A stretch of DNA of 64,000 nucleotides from Microbacterium sp. LWH13-1.2. GTDB taxonomy: Bacteria; Actinomycetota; Actinomycetes; Actinomycetales; Microbacteriaceae. Below are positions 44,100 through 51,322 of the stretch, one piece after another (the stretch's first letter is position 1; the number at the start of each line of letters is the position of its first letter). A program made the translations under genes and the position numbers. Location: assembly GCF_038397735.1 (NCBI RefSeq), contig NZ_CP151635.1, positions 2,232,001-2,296,000 on the forward strand, given 5' to 3'. Under the pieces are notes generated by a model. It made no database searches. It had not been told where the DNA came from and worked only from the letters and a program-made list of their open reading frames with translations.

Positions 44100-44812
44100 G
44101 AGGACGCTCCTTCGACCAGATCGAAATACTTGCTTTCCAATGTGTCGGCACCGTCCGTGACGAGGTCGCCGAGCTTCCCGGCGAAGAGCGCCCGTCGTTT
44201 GATGACGACCACCTCATCCACGACCTGTTCCAGCTCTGCGAGCTGATGACTGGCGATCAGCACCGTGCCACCGGCCTCCGCATAGTCTCGGAGGAACCGG
44301 CGCAGCCAGCGGATGCCGTCGGGGTCCAACCCGTTGGCGGGCTCGTCGAGGATGAGTGTCCGCGGGGAGCCCATGAGCGCGGCGGCCAGCCCGAGGCGCT
44401 GGGCCATCCCGGTGGAGAAGGTCTTCACACGGCGACGGGCGTCTGCGGCGAGACCCACCTCATCGAGCACGGCGTCGACTCGACCACGCGGCGCACCGGC
44501 CGCGAGGCGGCAGATCTCCAGATGCCTCCTCGCGGTGATCCCGCCCTCGAAACCGAATCCGTCCATGTGGACCCCCACGTGAGAGGCAGGGTCATCGAGT
44601 GCGGAGAACGGCATGCCGTCGATGACGGCGTCACCGCTCGTCGGAGTCAGCAATCCGACGAGCGTTCGCAGCGTCGTCGACTTGCCCGCGCCGTTGGGCC
44701 CGAGGAGGCCGACGATCGCCCCGTACGGCACCGCGAACGACAGGTCCTCGACCGCGGCCCGATCTCCGTACCTCTTCGTGAGTCCTCGAACCTCGATCGC
44801 GTGCGTGTTCAT
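44096..44812 (-). CDS. ABC transporter ATP-binding protein of the daptide-type cluster
   Basis: A 238-aa ATPase of the bacitracin/lantibiotic-export type. Walker A LGPNGAGKSTTLRTL, Q-loop region near VGVHMDGFGFEGG, signature FSTGMAQRLGLA (a variant of LSGGQ), Walker B LILDEPANGLDPDG, and the H-switch ASHQLAELEQ. I chose ATG at 44812, since AAAGGA lies 7 bases upstream; the ATG two codons earlier is too close to that site. It almost abuts the protease gene and overlaps permease 1. Confidence 0.9.
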   Translation of the reverse strand: MNTHAIEVRGLTKRYGDRAAVEDLSFAVPYGAIVGLLGPNGAGKSTTLRTLVGLLTPTSGDAVIDGMPFSALDDPASHVGVHMDGFGFEGGITARRHLEICRLAAGAPRGRVDAVLDEVGLAADARRRVKTFSTGMAQRLGLAAALMGSPRTLILDEPANGLDPDGIRWLRRFLRDYAEAGGTVLIASHQLAELEQVVDEVVVIKRRALFAGKLGDLVTDGADTLESKYFDLVEGASS

Positions 44813-44814
44813 CT

Positions 44815-46500
44815 TCATTCCTTTCTCGCCTCTCCGCTCTGGAGGGATGACAGCGGCAGCGCCACACCGGTCTCCCAGATCGCCTGCCACAGGTTTCTCT
44901 CTCCCAGCCGGACTCGGGCCTGCCCCGTCGCAGGTACGCTCGCTCTCTCGGAGGCCATCTCGACTCCGGCGACGATCACCCCGGCCACCGACGCGCCGTC
45001 GACCACCACGGGAAGGAGCGCGTCCAGGGGAACCCTCCTCGGCTCCGGCGGCACGGACGTGACCACTCCTTCGCCGACAGGATCGTTCGCGAGGAGCCCG
45101 TTGCTCATCAGGACGACCTCGGTCCCCTCCGGCACTTCCGTCTCCACGGCCTCTCCCGCCTGCAGAAGGACCGCGGTGCCGTTTTGCGCCGCGAAGCCGA
45201 AGGTGGCTGTCACCGGCACGGTTATGACGATTCCGGTGATCACTGTGGCCGCGGCCGTCGCTGCGATCACCGACACGAATCGAAGCACCGCGACACCGGA
45301 CAGCAACACTCTGTGCAAGGCCCGAGAGAGGATCACGAGGCCCGTGAGAAGCGCCGCCGCTTCGAGCATGACGACGAGCACACCGACGATCGGCCCCCCG
45401 CCCGCCAGCGCCCGGGCTATTCGAGACAGCGCCAAGACCACCAGCACCACGGGGGCCGCGAGACTCGCGAGTCCGAAGGGCACGCTCCACCACCGCTCGA
45501 GGCTCTTGCTCGTCCGCCGTCCGCCGAACAGGGCTCGAGTCAAGAAGGCCGACCCGTCGCGGATCGCCCGCGCCCTGAGGTTCGGTTCGTCGAGAGCGCA
45601 CATGAGCGCGATGTATCCGTCGAATCTCACGAACGGGATGAGGTTGATGAGGACGATGGCGGCGCAGGAGACAGCGAGAAGCAGCACGGTCCGGCGAAGC
45701 ATGGAGGGTGGCAGCATGAGCGCGACGATGAGCGCGATCGCGCTCACGGAGGCGTGCACAGCCGGTCCCGCCAGGGCCACGGCCACGCGATGGCGGCGAT
45801 CGGAGAGTCGCCACCCGTCGGTCACATCGACGAAGAACGCGGGGCTGAGATAGAACAGCATGAATCCTGCACGGCGCGGTCGGCCGCCGAACCTGGTGAG
45901 CGTTATCCCATGGGCGCTCTCGTGGAGGGCGGTCAGCAGCGAGAGCACTGCGAGCAATGAGATGAAGCCGACGAGCGGCACCGGCGTGGTGAGCACCTCG
46001 TGCAGCTCCTCAGCCTGATGCGCTGCCGCGAGAATTCCGGAGCAGACCAGGACCGCGACGAAGAGCGTCGAGGCGCGGAGGGGGAGCGGGACGATCAGCC
46101 GAGCCAGACGGTCGAAGATGACGGGCGCGCGAAGCGTCGCGAACTGCAGCGTGAACGGGGGTCGATAGACGATTCTGCCGGGTGGGGGCTTCGCCTCGCC
46201 TCCGAGGAGCCCACCGGCCTGGAAGCGCTGGACCAGGCGCAGAAAGCCCTCCGACGACTCGGCGGCGGCGAAGCGCAGGCGCAGGTCGCGAATCGGCGTC
46301 TCTCCGTCCATCGCTTTCAACAGCTCGATGGTCGCCTCGGAGACCCTCGAGGAAGGCACCCCGTCGAGCATCGCGATCCAGGGTCCGGCGTCGGCGGCTT
46401 GCTCGAAGGAGACCCCGGGCGCGAGACGCGGGCATTCATCGGCGTTGAGGACGACCGACGTCGAGGAATCCCGTCGGTGGGTGAGGCTATTCGGACGCAT
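44815..46500 (-). CDS. mpaP: PqqD-like domain / M50 zinc metalloprotease, daptide-type
   Basis: A 561-aa membrane protease, probably the leader peptidase of the cluster. Residues about 20-100 (ECPRLAPGV...VSEATIELLKAMDGETPIRDL...FQAGGLLGG) look like a PqqD-type RiPP recognition element. The membrane core follows: zinc motif HESAHG (193-198) and the third ligand Asp in IPFVRFDGYIAL (about 294). A C-terminal part (about 440-561) is extracytoplasmic or hydrophobic-beta. ATG at 46500 has GGGGG 5 bases upstream and overlaps the methyltransferase by 14 bases. The symbol follows daptide nomenclature from memory. Confidence 0.85.
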   Translation of the reverse strand: MRPNSLTHRRDSSTSVVLNADECPRLAPGVSFEQAADAGPWIAMLDGVPSSRVSEATIELLKAMDGETPIRDLRLRFAAAESSEGFLRLVQRFQAGGLLGGEAKPPPGRIVYRPPFTLQFATLRAPVIFDRLARLIVPLPLRASTLFVAVLVCSGILAAAHQAEELHEVLTTPVPLVGFISLLAVLSLLTALHESAHGITLTRFGGRPRRAGFMLFYLSPAFFVDVTDGWRLSDRRHRVAVALAGPAVHASVSAIALIVALMLPPSMLRRTVLLLAVSCAAIVLINLIPFVRFDGYIALMCALDEPNLRARAIRDGSAFLTRALFGGRRTSKSLERWWSVPFGLASLAAPVVLVVLALSRIARALAGGGPIVGVLVVMLEAAALLTGLVILSRALHRVLLSGVAVLRFVSVIAATAAATVITGIVITVPVTATFGFAAQNGTAVLLQAGEAVETEVPEGTEVVLMSNGLLANDPVGEGVVTSVPPEPRRVPLDALLPVVVDGASVAGVIVAGVEMASERASVPATGQARVRLGERNLWQAIWETGVALPLSSLQSGEARKE

Positions 46501-47314
46501 CGCGGCCCCCGGCGTCCGACGTCCCCGCCCACGTCGTCGTGAGCAGGAGGATCTCGTCATGCCCCGTCGTCCTGACCGGAGAGATGACAGGAGCAGCGAA
46601 GCCCGCGTCGATGAGTTCTCGTGCGAGCGTGTCATGCCCGAGCACTCGCAGGCGGCTCGTGAGCACCGTCGCCTCGCTGCCTTCCGTCAGGTCGGCGACA
46701 CGAACCCAATTGACCACGCGCTCGGCGCCGCCCTCCTCCATCTGCTGCGAGAAGAGGTAGATCTCCTCCCCGTCGGGCCCGGGTATCGTGACCACCCGAT
46801 CCGTCGACGTCGAGAGGCTCGCGGCAGAGCCACCGCCTGCAACGGTCATGGCGAGAACACCTCGAGCGGCGAGGTGGCGTCGCACGTTCGCGTAGAAGCG
46901 TGATCTGCCCACCCTGTCGAGCAGAGTGATGGATGTCGCGCCTATGATCACGAGGTCGAACCGCCGGCCCAGCGCGAAGTCGCGCATGTCGCCGACGACG
47001 CACTCGAGCATCGGATGGTCAGGCACCGCACGGCGAAGGCGCGAGAGCATGTCGTCGGAGAGGTCTAACGCCGTCACCCTTCTGCCCGATCTCACCAGAG
47101 GTATGGTCAGCCGCCCGCTCCCGGCGCCGATGTCGAGAATCGGCCCTTCGACGCCTCGCGCGAGCGCCAGCATCTCTCTGATCTCCGCACGGTCAGACCC
47201 CACCAGCCTGTCGTAGAACTCGGCACCGTCGCCGGTGTAGAGGTCCTGTTCCTTCGGTACCGCTCCGACCATTTCGAATCTCGCCGATACGGCCTCGGTG
47301 ATCAGACTCGACAT
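46487..47314 (-). CDS. mpaM: SAM-dependent methyltransferase, daptide-type (N,N-dimethylation)
   Basis: A 275-aa class I methyltransferase. SAM motif I LDIGAGSGRLTIPL (60-73), acidic motif VTALDLSDDML, motif GDMRDF, and post-motif VIIGATSITLLD. In daptide biosynthesis the methyltransferase places two methyl groups on the C-terminal amine made by the aminotransferase, giving the N,N-dimethyl-1,2-propanediamine end. It follows precursor 3 after a GC-rich hairpin, with AGAGAGG before ATG 47314. The function is inferred from cluster context; the fold is clear. Confidence 0.88.
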   Translation of the reverse strand: MSSLITEAVSARFEMVGAVPKEQDLYTGDGAEFYDRLVGSDRAEIREMLALARGVEGPILDIGAGSGRLTIPLVRSGRRVTALDLSDDMLSRLRRAVPDHPMLECVVGDMRDFALGRRFDLVIIGATSITLLDRVGRSRFYANVRRHLAARGVLAMTVAGGGSAASLSTSTDRVVTIPGPDGEEIYLFSQQMEEGGAERVVNWVRVADLTEGSEATVLTSRLRVLGHDTLARELIDAGFAAPVISPVRTTGHDEILLLTTTWAGTSDAGGRDASE

Positions 47315-47343
47315 ATTGCATTACCTCTCTGCCAAGAGCATCA

Positions 47344-47375
47344 GGGTGCGGGTGTGTCATCACCCACCCGCACCC
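47344..47375. terminator. Hairpin after precursor 3 gene
   Basis: An 11-bp perfect stem GGGTGCGGGTG (47344-47354) / CACCCGCACCC (47365-47375) with a 10-base loop, immediately after the third precursor stop. There is no T tract on the minus strand, so it is more likely a partial terminator or a 3'-end stabiliser than a full stop. It would keep precursor mRNA more abundant than that of the enzymes downstream. Confidence 0.65.
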
Positions 47376-47380
47376 CTTGA

Positions 47381-47500
47381 TCAGGTTGCGATCGCTGCCG
47401 CACTGCCGATGATGGCGATGATGTAGCTCGCGTGCTCCCACCACTCGAGTGGGGCATCGATCTGTTCGAGTTCGAGGAACTCGAGCGAATCCGTCTGCAT
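47381..47500 (-). CDS. Daptide-type precursor peptide 3
   Basis: A 39-aa peptide. The leader begins MQTDSLEFLELEQIDAP and carries the shared L-E-F-x-E-L-E motif (6-12). The hydrophobic core continues LEWWEHASYIIAIIGS and finishes AAAIAT. The C-terminal residue is Thr, the residue converted to the Dmp end in daptides. ATG at 47500 follows GGAGGTATGAC. A hairpin precedes and another follows the gene. It is too small to be found by length alone; the motif shared with its two neighbours makes it convincing. Confidence 0.9.
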   Translation of the reverse strand: MQTDSLEFLELEQIDAPLEWWEHASYIIAIIGSAAAIAT

Positions 47501-47515
47501 GTCATACCTCCGTGA

Positions 47516-47536
47516 AGGCACCTTGCGAAGGTGCCT
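47516..47536. other. Hairpin between precursor 2 and precursor 3
   Basis: AGGCACCTT / AAGGTGCCT with a 3-base loop fills most of the gap between the two genes, starting right at the precursor 2 stop codon. It may be an RNA processing or stabilising element that adjusts relative peptide levels. Confidence 0.7.
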
Positions 47537-47662
47537 CTATGTCAGGGCGAAGATGCCGATGATCACTCCCACAGCGAATCCACGCGTGAAATCGAGGGCG
47601 TCATCGAGCGCTTCCATGGACTCGAGTTCTTGGAACTCGAGCGTCGGTGTTGCTGATCGCAT
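47537..47662 (-). CDS. Daptide-type precursor peptide 2
   Basis: A 41-aa peptide: leader MRSATPTLEFQELESMEAL with the shared L-E-F-Q-E-L-E motif (8-14), then DDALDFTRGFAVGVIIG and the terminal IFALT, ending in Thr followed by TAG. ATG at 47662 has GGGAGGTGAGC upstream, a very strong ribosome site. The core is a single hydrophobic helix with two acidic residues at its start. It is the middle gene of three; its sequence differs from the other cores, so the products would be distinct. Confidence 0.9.
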   Translation of the reverse strand: MRSATPTLEFQELESMEALDDALDFTRGFAVGVIIGIFALT

Positions 47663-47699
47663 GCTCACCTCCCTCCCGTTTCTCCTGGTCTGCTCGCGA

Positions 47700-47834
47700 T
47701 CACGTCGCTGCAGCCGCGCCGATGCCGATCAGCACCAACGCGCCGAGTACGCCCTTGTAGAAGCTGTCCCAACTGGGGGCATCCATCGCCTCCAGCTCCT
47801 GGAACTGAAGCTGTGGTCCGGCACTTTCGGTCAT
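47700..47834 (-). CDS. Daptide-type precursor peptide 1
   Basis: A 44-aa peptide: leader MTESAGPQLQFQELEAMDAP with the shared L-x-F-Q-E-L-E motif (9-15), then SWDSFYKGVLGALVLIG and the end IGAAAAT, terminating in Thr. ATG at 47834 overlaps the dehydrogenase stop (ATGA), and its ribosome site AAGGAGGTG lies inside the last codons of that gene. It is therefore expressed at least partly from the upstream operon, unless an internal promoter exists in the dehydrogenase gene. Confidence 0.92.
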   Translation of the reverse strand: MTESAGPQLQFQELEAMDAPSWDSFYKGVLGALVLIGIGAAAAT

Positions 47835-49021
47835 TGATTCACCTCCTTCCGCAACTTGGACGATCGGTCGGGATGACCGAACGGCTGAGAGCTCCATGAC
47901 GAGTCACGGAGAAGATCGGAGAAGTCCGCTGCGACGAGACCCGCGAGCATCGGGTGGCGATTCGCCCAGGCTCTCTCTGTGACAGCGGCGATGCGCGCGA
48001 TGGACCGAGGAGTCGGGCGTGGCGGAGTCGGGATCTGCCAACGATCGATGAGGGCGGCGATGCCCGACGGCGGGTCGAGCGGAAGCGCGAGCCCACTCGC
48101 TGCCGTCGACCAGAACTCTTCGAGGCTCCGTCGATCTCCCCAGCGCCGGTCTCCCGAGCAGATCCGACGCCAGACGGCAGCGATGATCGCCGCCGTTGCG
48201 GCCATCTTGCGCACTTCCAGCGCGAAGGACACCTCGTTCGCGATGTACCAGTGACGGGCGCTGTAGGGGTCGCTCCCCCGCAACGCCGCCGTTCGCTGGG
48301 TCGCTGCGCTCAGACGCGCGAGGCGCAGTCGTGACCCCGGAGAGGTGTCGCCCCGGCTCGCCGTGGCGAGAAGCGCGCTGCCGAGCGTGATCGCATCGCA
48401 TTTCGCCCTGATGGTCCTCCGCGGGCTCGTCGAGGCTCCGGCCAGACGGAGGAACGCCTCCATCGCACCCTCTCGGACGGCCACCGGCGAAAGGGTCATC
48501 AGGTTGCGCGCATCGATGATGGCGTGGCGCGGCCTCAACGAGCCGCCGATGATGAGCCGGTGGCCACTCTCGTTCGTCAGGATGCCGACGCTGTTCGTCT
48601 CCGACGAGGTGCCCAATGTCGTCGGCACCGCGATGACTTCCACAGGCGGCGGCGCATCGGGCAAGAAGGTCAGTGCCGACGTCGCCGCGCGTTCGATCGC
48701 GAAGTCGAACGTCCGCCCGGGAGAAAGCACGAGCGCGGCGATCTTGCTGGCGTCGAGGATGCTTCCCCCGCCCACCGCGATGATCACGCGCGGCTTCCGA
48801 CGAGCGATCTGCTCCGCGATGGAGACGACAGAGGCGATGCTCACAGAACGAGCGTCGACCACGATCGTCATGGGAGGACTCCCCGAGAGAACAGGTGTGG
48901 GAGTCGACGAGTCCATGATCGCGAGTGCCTCCCGGCCAGCGGTGAGCCGATCGGTCATCCGCCTCGTGATCCCCTGACCGTGCCAGAGCGTCGGAACCCG
49001 TGCCGCGAGCTCAGCGCTCAT
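47831..49021 (-). CDS. Daptide-type dehydrogenase (Fe-alcohol-dehydrogenase superfamily)
   Basis: A 396-aa protein of the iron-containing alcohol dehydrogenase fold. The NAD-binding part is clear: VIIAVGGGSILDASKIAAL (79-97) and AVPTTLGTSSETNSVGIL (about 130-147). In daptide biosynthesis a protein of this type oxidises the C-terminal Thr side chain, and the beta-keto acid then loses CO2. The usual metal-binding Asp-x3-His and later His pair are not evident: where GMDALTHAIE is expected there is GAMEAFLRLA. It overlaps the aminotransferase by 11 bases and precursor 1 by 4. Confidence 0.85.
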   Translation of the reverse strand: MSAELAARVPTLWHGQGITRRMTDRLTAGREALAIMDSSTPTPVLSGSPPMTIVVDARSVSIASVVSIAEQIARRKPRVIIAVGGGSILDASKIAALVLSPGRTFDFAIERAATSALTFLPDAPPPVEVIAVPTTLGTSSETNSVGILTNESGHRLIIGGSLRPRHAIIDARNLMTLSPVAVREGAMEAFLRLAGASTSPRRTIRAKCDAITLGSALLATASRGDTSPGSRLRLARLSAATQRTAALRGSDPYSARHWYIANEVSFALEVRKMAATAAIIAAVWRRICSGDRRWGDRRSLEEFWSTAASGLALPLDPPSGIAALIDRWQIPTPPRPTPRSIARIAAVTERAWANRHPMLAGLVAADFSDLLRDSSWSSQPFGHPDRSSKLRKEVNQ

Positions 49022-50276
49022 GTCGACGCTCCCGCATCTGTGTCAACCCGGCGCGCACTGCCGAATCCGTCTCGAGAAGCTCGGTCGAGGTGAATCCGTA
49101 CGCCGGGATCAACGCGATCGCACTGGGGCCCGGCTGCACCAGCACTCCGTGATCCGCGATCTCGGAGACGACTCGAAGCACCTCCGCTCCCGACAGCGGG
49201 CTCGCGTCGCTGTCACGCAGGGCGAGCCCCAGGAAGCAACCGGCGCCCGTCACGTCGGCGATCAGTCCGTCAGACTTCAGGGTCGCCGCCAGGCGTGATA
49301 GCTCGCGCCCGAGCGCTGCGGTGGTCGGGTTCACATCGATGCGGTGCAGCTCGTCGATCACTGCGGTGACAGCCGCCGCGCACGCCGGAGTACCTGCCTG
49401 CGTCTCACCGTGGACGAACGTCCAACCGCCACGCACGAACGCTGACGAGACACGGGGCCCGACGAGAATCGCGGCCGCTCCCGCCGCGCCGTTCGTCAAG
49501 GCTTTCGACAGGATCAGCACGTCGGGTGCGGCGCCCCATCCGTCGGTGGAGAACATGCGTCCGGTGCGGCCGAATCCGGTCGCCACCTCGTCGGCGACGA
49601 CAAGGAACCCGTAGTGCTCGCGCAACGCGAGCAGCCGCGAGACGAACGTCTCCGAGAGTGCATGTGCGCCGCTGCCCAGGACGGGTTCGACGACCACCGA
49701 TGCCACTCGGTGCCCTTCGCGACTCAACAGCGCCTCGAGTTGCTCTCCGTCGTCGTCGTAGGACACGTGCCTCACCGACCTGCGGTCGACGGAATAGACG
49801 GATTGAAGAAGATCGTCGCCACTCAACGCGTGGCTGCCGTACATGGTGCCGTGATAACTGCCCGTCAGCCCGACGACGAGAGAGCGCGACTCCGCTCCTT
49901 GGTGAGACCAGTACTGTCGCGCCAACTTCATCGCGGCGTCGTTCGCCGCTCCGCCCGAGGTCGAGAAGATGACGCGCCTGTACCGGCGCGGGTTCGCGAG
50001 CTCGATGAGCGCGTCGGCCGCGTCTTCGGCATATCGATGCGGCGCGCGGAAGAGGGACAGGTAGGAAGCGTCGTGCATCGCTCGGTCCACCGCTTCGGTC
50101 ACCGCCGGGTTGCCGAAACCGAGAGGGACGTTCCACAGCCCGCTCGTCGCGCAGAGACGTGTGGATCCGTCTGCGAACTCGATGCGGTTGCCGACAGCAC
50201 CGACCGCGACCCGATCCGGTGTGAAGGTGGCGTCTGCCGGAAGCATCGAGGGCCACAGTGCATGCGGAGAGTTCAC
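49011..50276 (-). CDS. mpaD: Class III PLP-dependent aminotransferase, daptide-type
   Basis: A 421-aa aminotransferase. Class III features: FSTSGGAANDAAMKLARQYW, the LTGSYHGTMYG block, Asp of VVADEVATGFGRTG that binds pyridine N1, and the PLP Lys (about 258) in LILSKALTNGAAG. In daptides this step converts the C-terminal methyl ketone to an amine. GTG at 50276 is preferred (GTGA overlap with the upstream gene); a GTG at 50300 is the alternative. Symbol from memory of daptide nomenclature. Confidence 0.9.
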   Translation of the reverse strand: MNSPHALWPSMLPADATFTPDRVAVGAVGNRIEFADGSTRLCATSGLWNVPLGFGNPAVTEAVDRAMHDASYLSLFRAPHRYAEDAADALIELANPRRYRRVIFSTSGGAANDAAMKLARQYWSHQGAESRSLVVGLTGSYHGTMYGSHALSGDDLLQSVYSVDRRSVRHVSYDDDGEQLEALLSREGHRVASVVVEPVLGSGAHALSETFVSRLLALREHYGFLVVADEVATGFGRTGRMFSTDGWGAAPDVLILSKALTNGAAGAAAILVGPRVSSAFVRGGWTFVHGETQAGTPACAAAVTAVIDELHRIDVNPTTAALGRELSRLAATLKSDGLIADVTGAGCFLGLALRDSDASPLSGAEVLRVVSEIADHGVLVQPGPSAIALIPAYGFTSTELLETDSAVRAGLTQMRERRHER

Positions 50277-51322
50277 GTTCGGGCGCCGTGTGCGGCGCAC
50301 GCCGCGTCACTCGGCATGCCGAGGTGGATGTCGAGTGCATCGACCGCTCCGAGGCACAGCCCACGCGCATCAACCGTATCGATGTCGAGTTCGCGGGAGA
50401 CACGATCGGCCGCGAGCTCGGCTGTCGTCGAGGTCTGGACCACAGTGACCACGGTGGCGGTCGTCGGAGACAGAAGCCGGCGCCGCAGGGTGGTGAGGTC
50501 GGCGAGCACGAAGCCGTCTGCCGTATCGAGAAGGAACGGATCCCTCATTCGAGGTTCGGCATCCGCACGGCCATCTTCACCGGGGCACCAGCCGAATCCC
50601 GCGATCTTCGCGGCACCGTTCGCCAGGCGCATCGTCTTCATGAGGTCTGTCGCGTTGAGGTAGCGCCCGATCCGTTCGCGGCAGGTGAAGTCTGAGGGGC
50701 CCGCCGAGCCGCTCGTCGCAGCTCCGAGCATCGCCGCACGCGGCATCGGGACCGTCAGCAGCTCTCTCAGTTCGTCGACGCCGCCAAGGGGTTCGCCCCG
50801 CACGCCGATGCTGACTGTGCCGTCCGCGCTCAGCCTGATGGCGCTCGGAGTCCCGAGTCCCGTCGGACCGACCAGTGCACGCCGATTCGCGAGCAGCACG
50901 CGCTGATCGATCAGAGCCGACGGGAACACTCCTGTGCGTCGTGCGAGTGCCGCATCGTCGAGAAAAGCCTGCGCGCTCGGTTCGTCGAAGAGGCCGACGA
51001 CGGTGGGGCCGATGATCTGGACGAATGCCGCGGCGACGTAGTCTTCGACTTCGACGGCGCGCTCCCCGAGGAAGAGGGCGTCGCCGATCTCGTTCAGCGC
51101 TCCGCTGTAGCGGAAGGAAAGCGCGCGGCCGCCCCACGGCCCGCTGTCGACGGCCAGAAGAACCGCGTCATCGTCGCCCGCGACATCGGCGACGACAGTC
51201 GGGCTTGCGCCGCTCTCGACCATGAAGACGCGCGAGAATGCCTCCGGTTCTCCCGTGATCCACTCACGCAGTGCTCGTGCTCCGATGAGATCAGATCCGG
51301 TGCGTGCCCTCTCGCGCCCCAT
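50273..51322 (-). CDS. Putative daptide RiPP recognition protein
   Basis: A 349-aa cytosolic protein with no motif I can assign to a known enzyme. Its place between the kinase-like gene and the aminotransferase matches the recognition (RRE-type) protein of daptide clusters, which would present the leader peptide to the modifying enzymes. It includes CRERIGRYLNATDLMKTMRL and a charged N-terminus MGRERARTGSDLIGARALR. The ATG at 51322 shares one base with the upstream stop (TGATG), and its stop overlaps the aminotransferase start. Function is inferred from context only. Confidence 0.65.
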   Translation of the reverse strand: MGRERARTGSDLIGARALREWITGEPEAFSRVFMVESGASPTVVADVAGDDDAVLLAVDSGPWGGRALSFRYSGALNEIGDALFLGERAVEVEDYVAAAFVQIIGPTVVGLFDEPSAQAFLDDAALARRTGVFPSALIDQRVLLANRRALVGPTGLGTPSAIRLSADGTVSIGVRGEPLGGVDELRELLTVPMPRAAMLGAATSGSAGPSDFTCRERIGRYLNATDLMKTMRLANGAAKIAGFGWCPGEDGRADAEPRMRDPFLLDTADGFVLADLTTLRRRLLSPTTATVVTVVQTSTTAELAADRVSRELDIDTVDARGLCLGAVDALDIHLGMPSDAACAAHGART

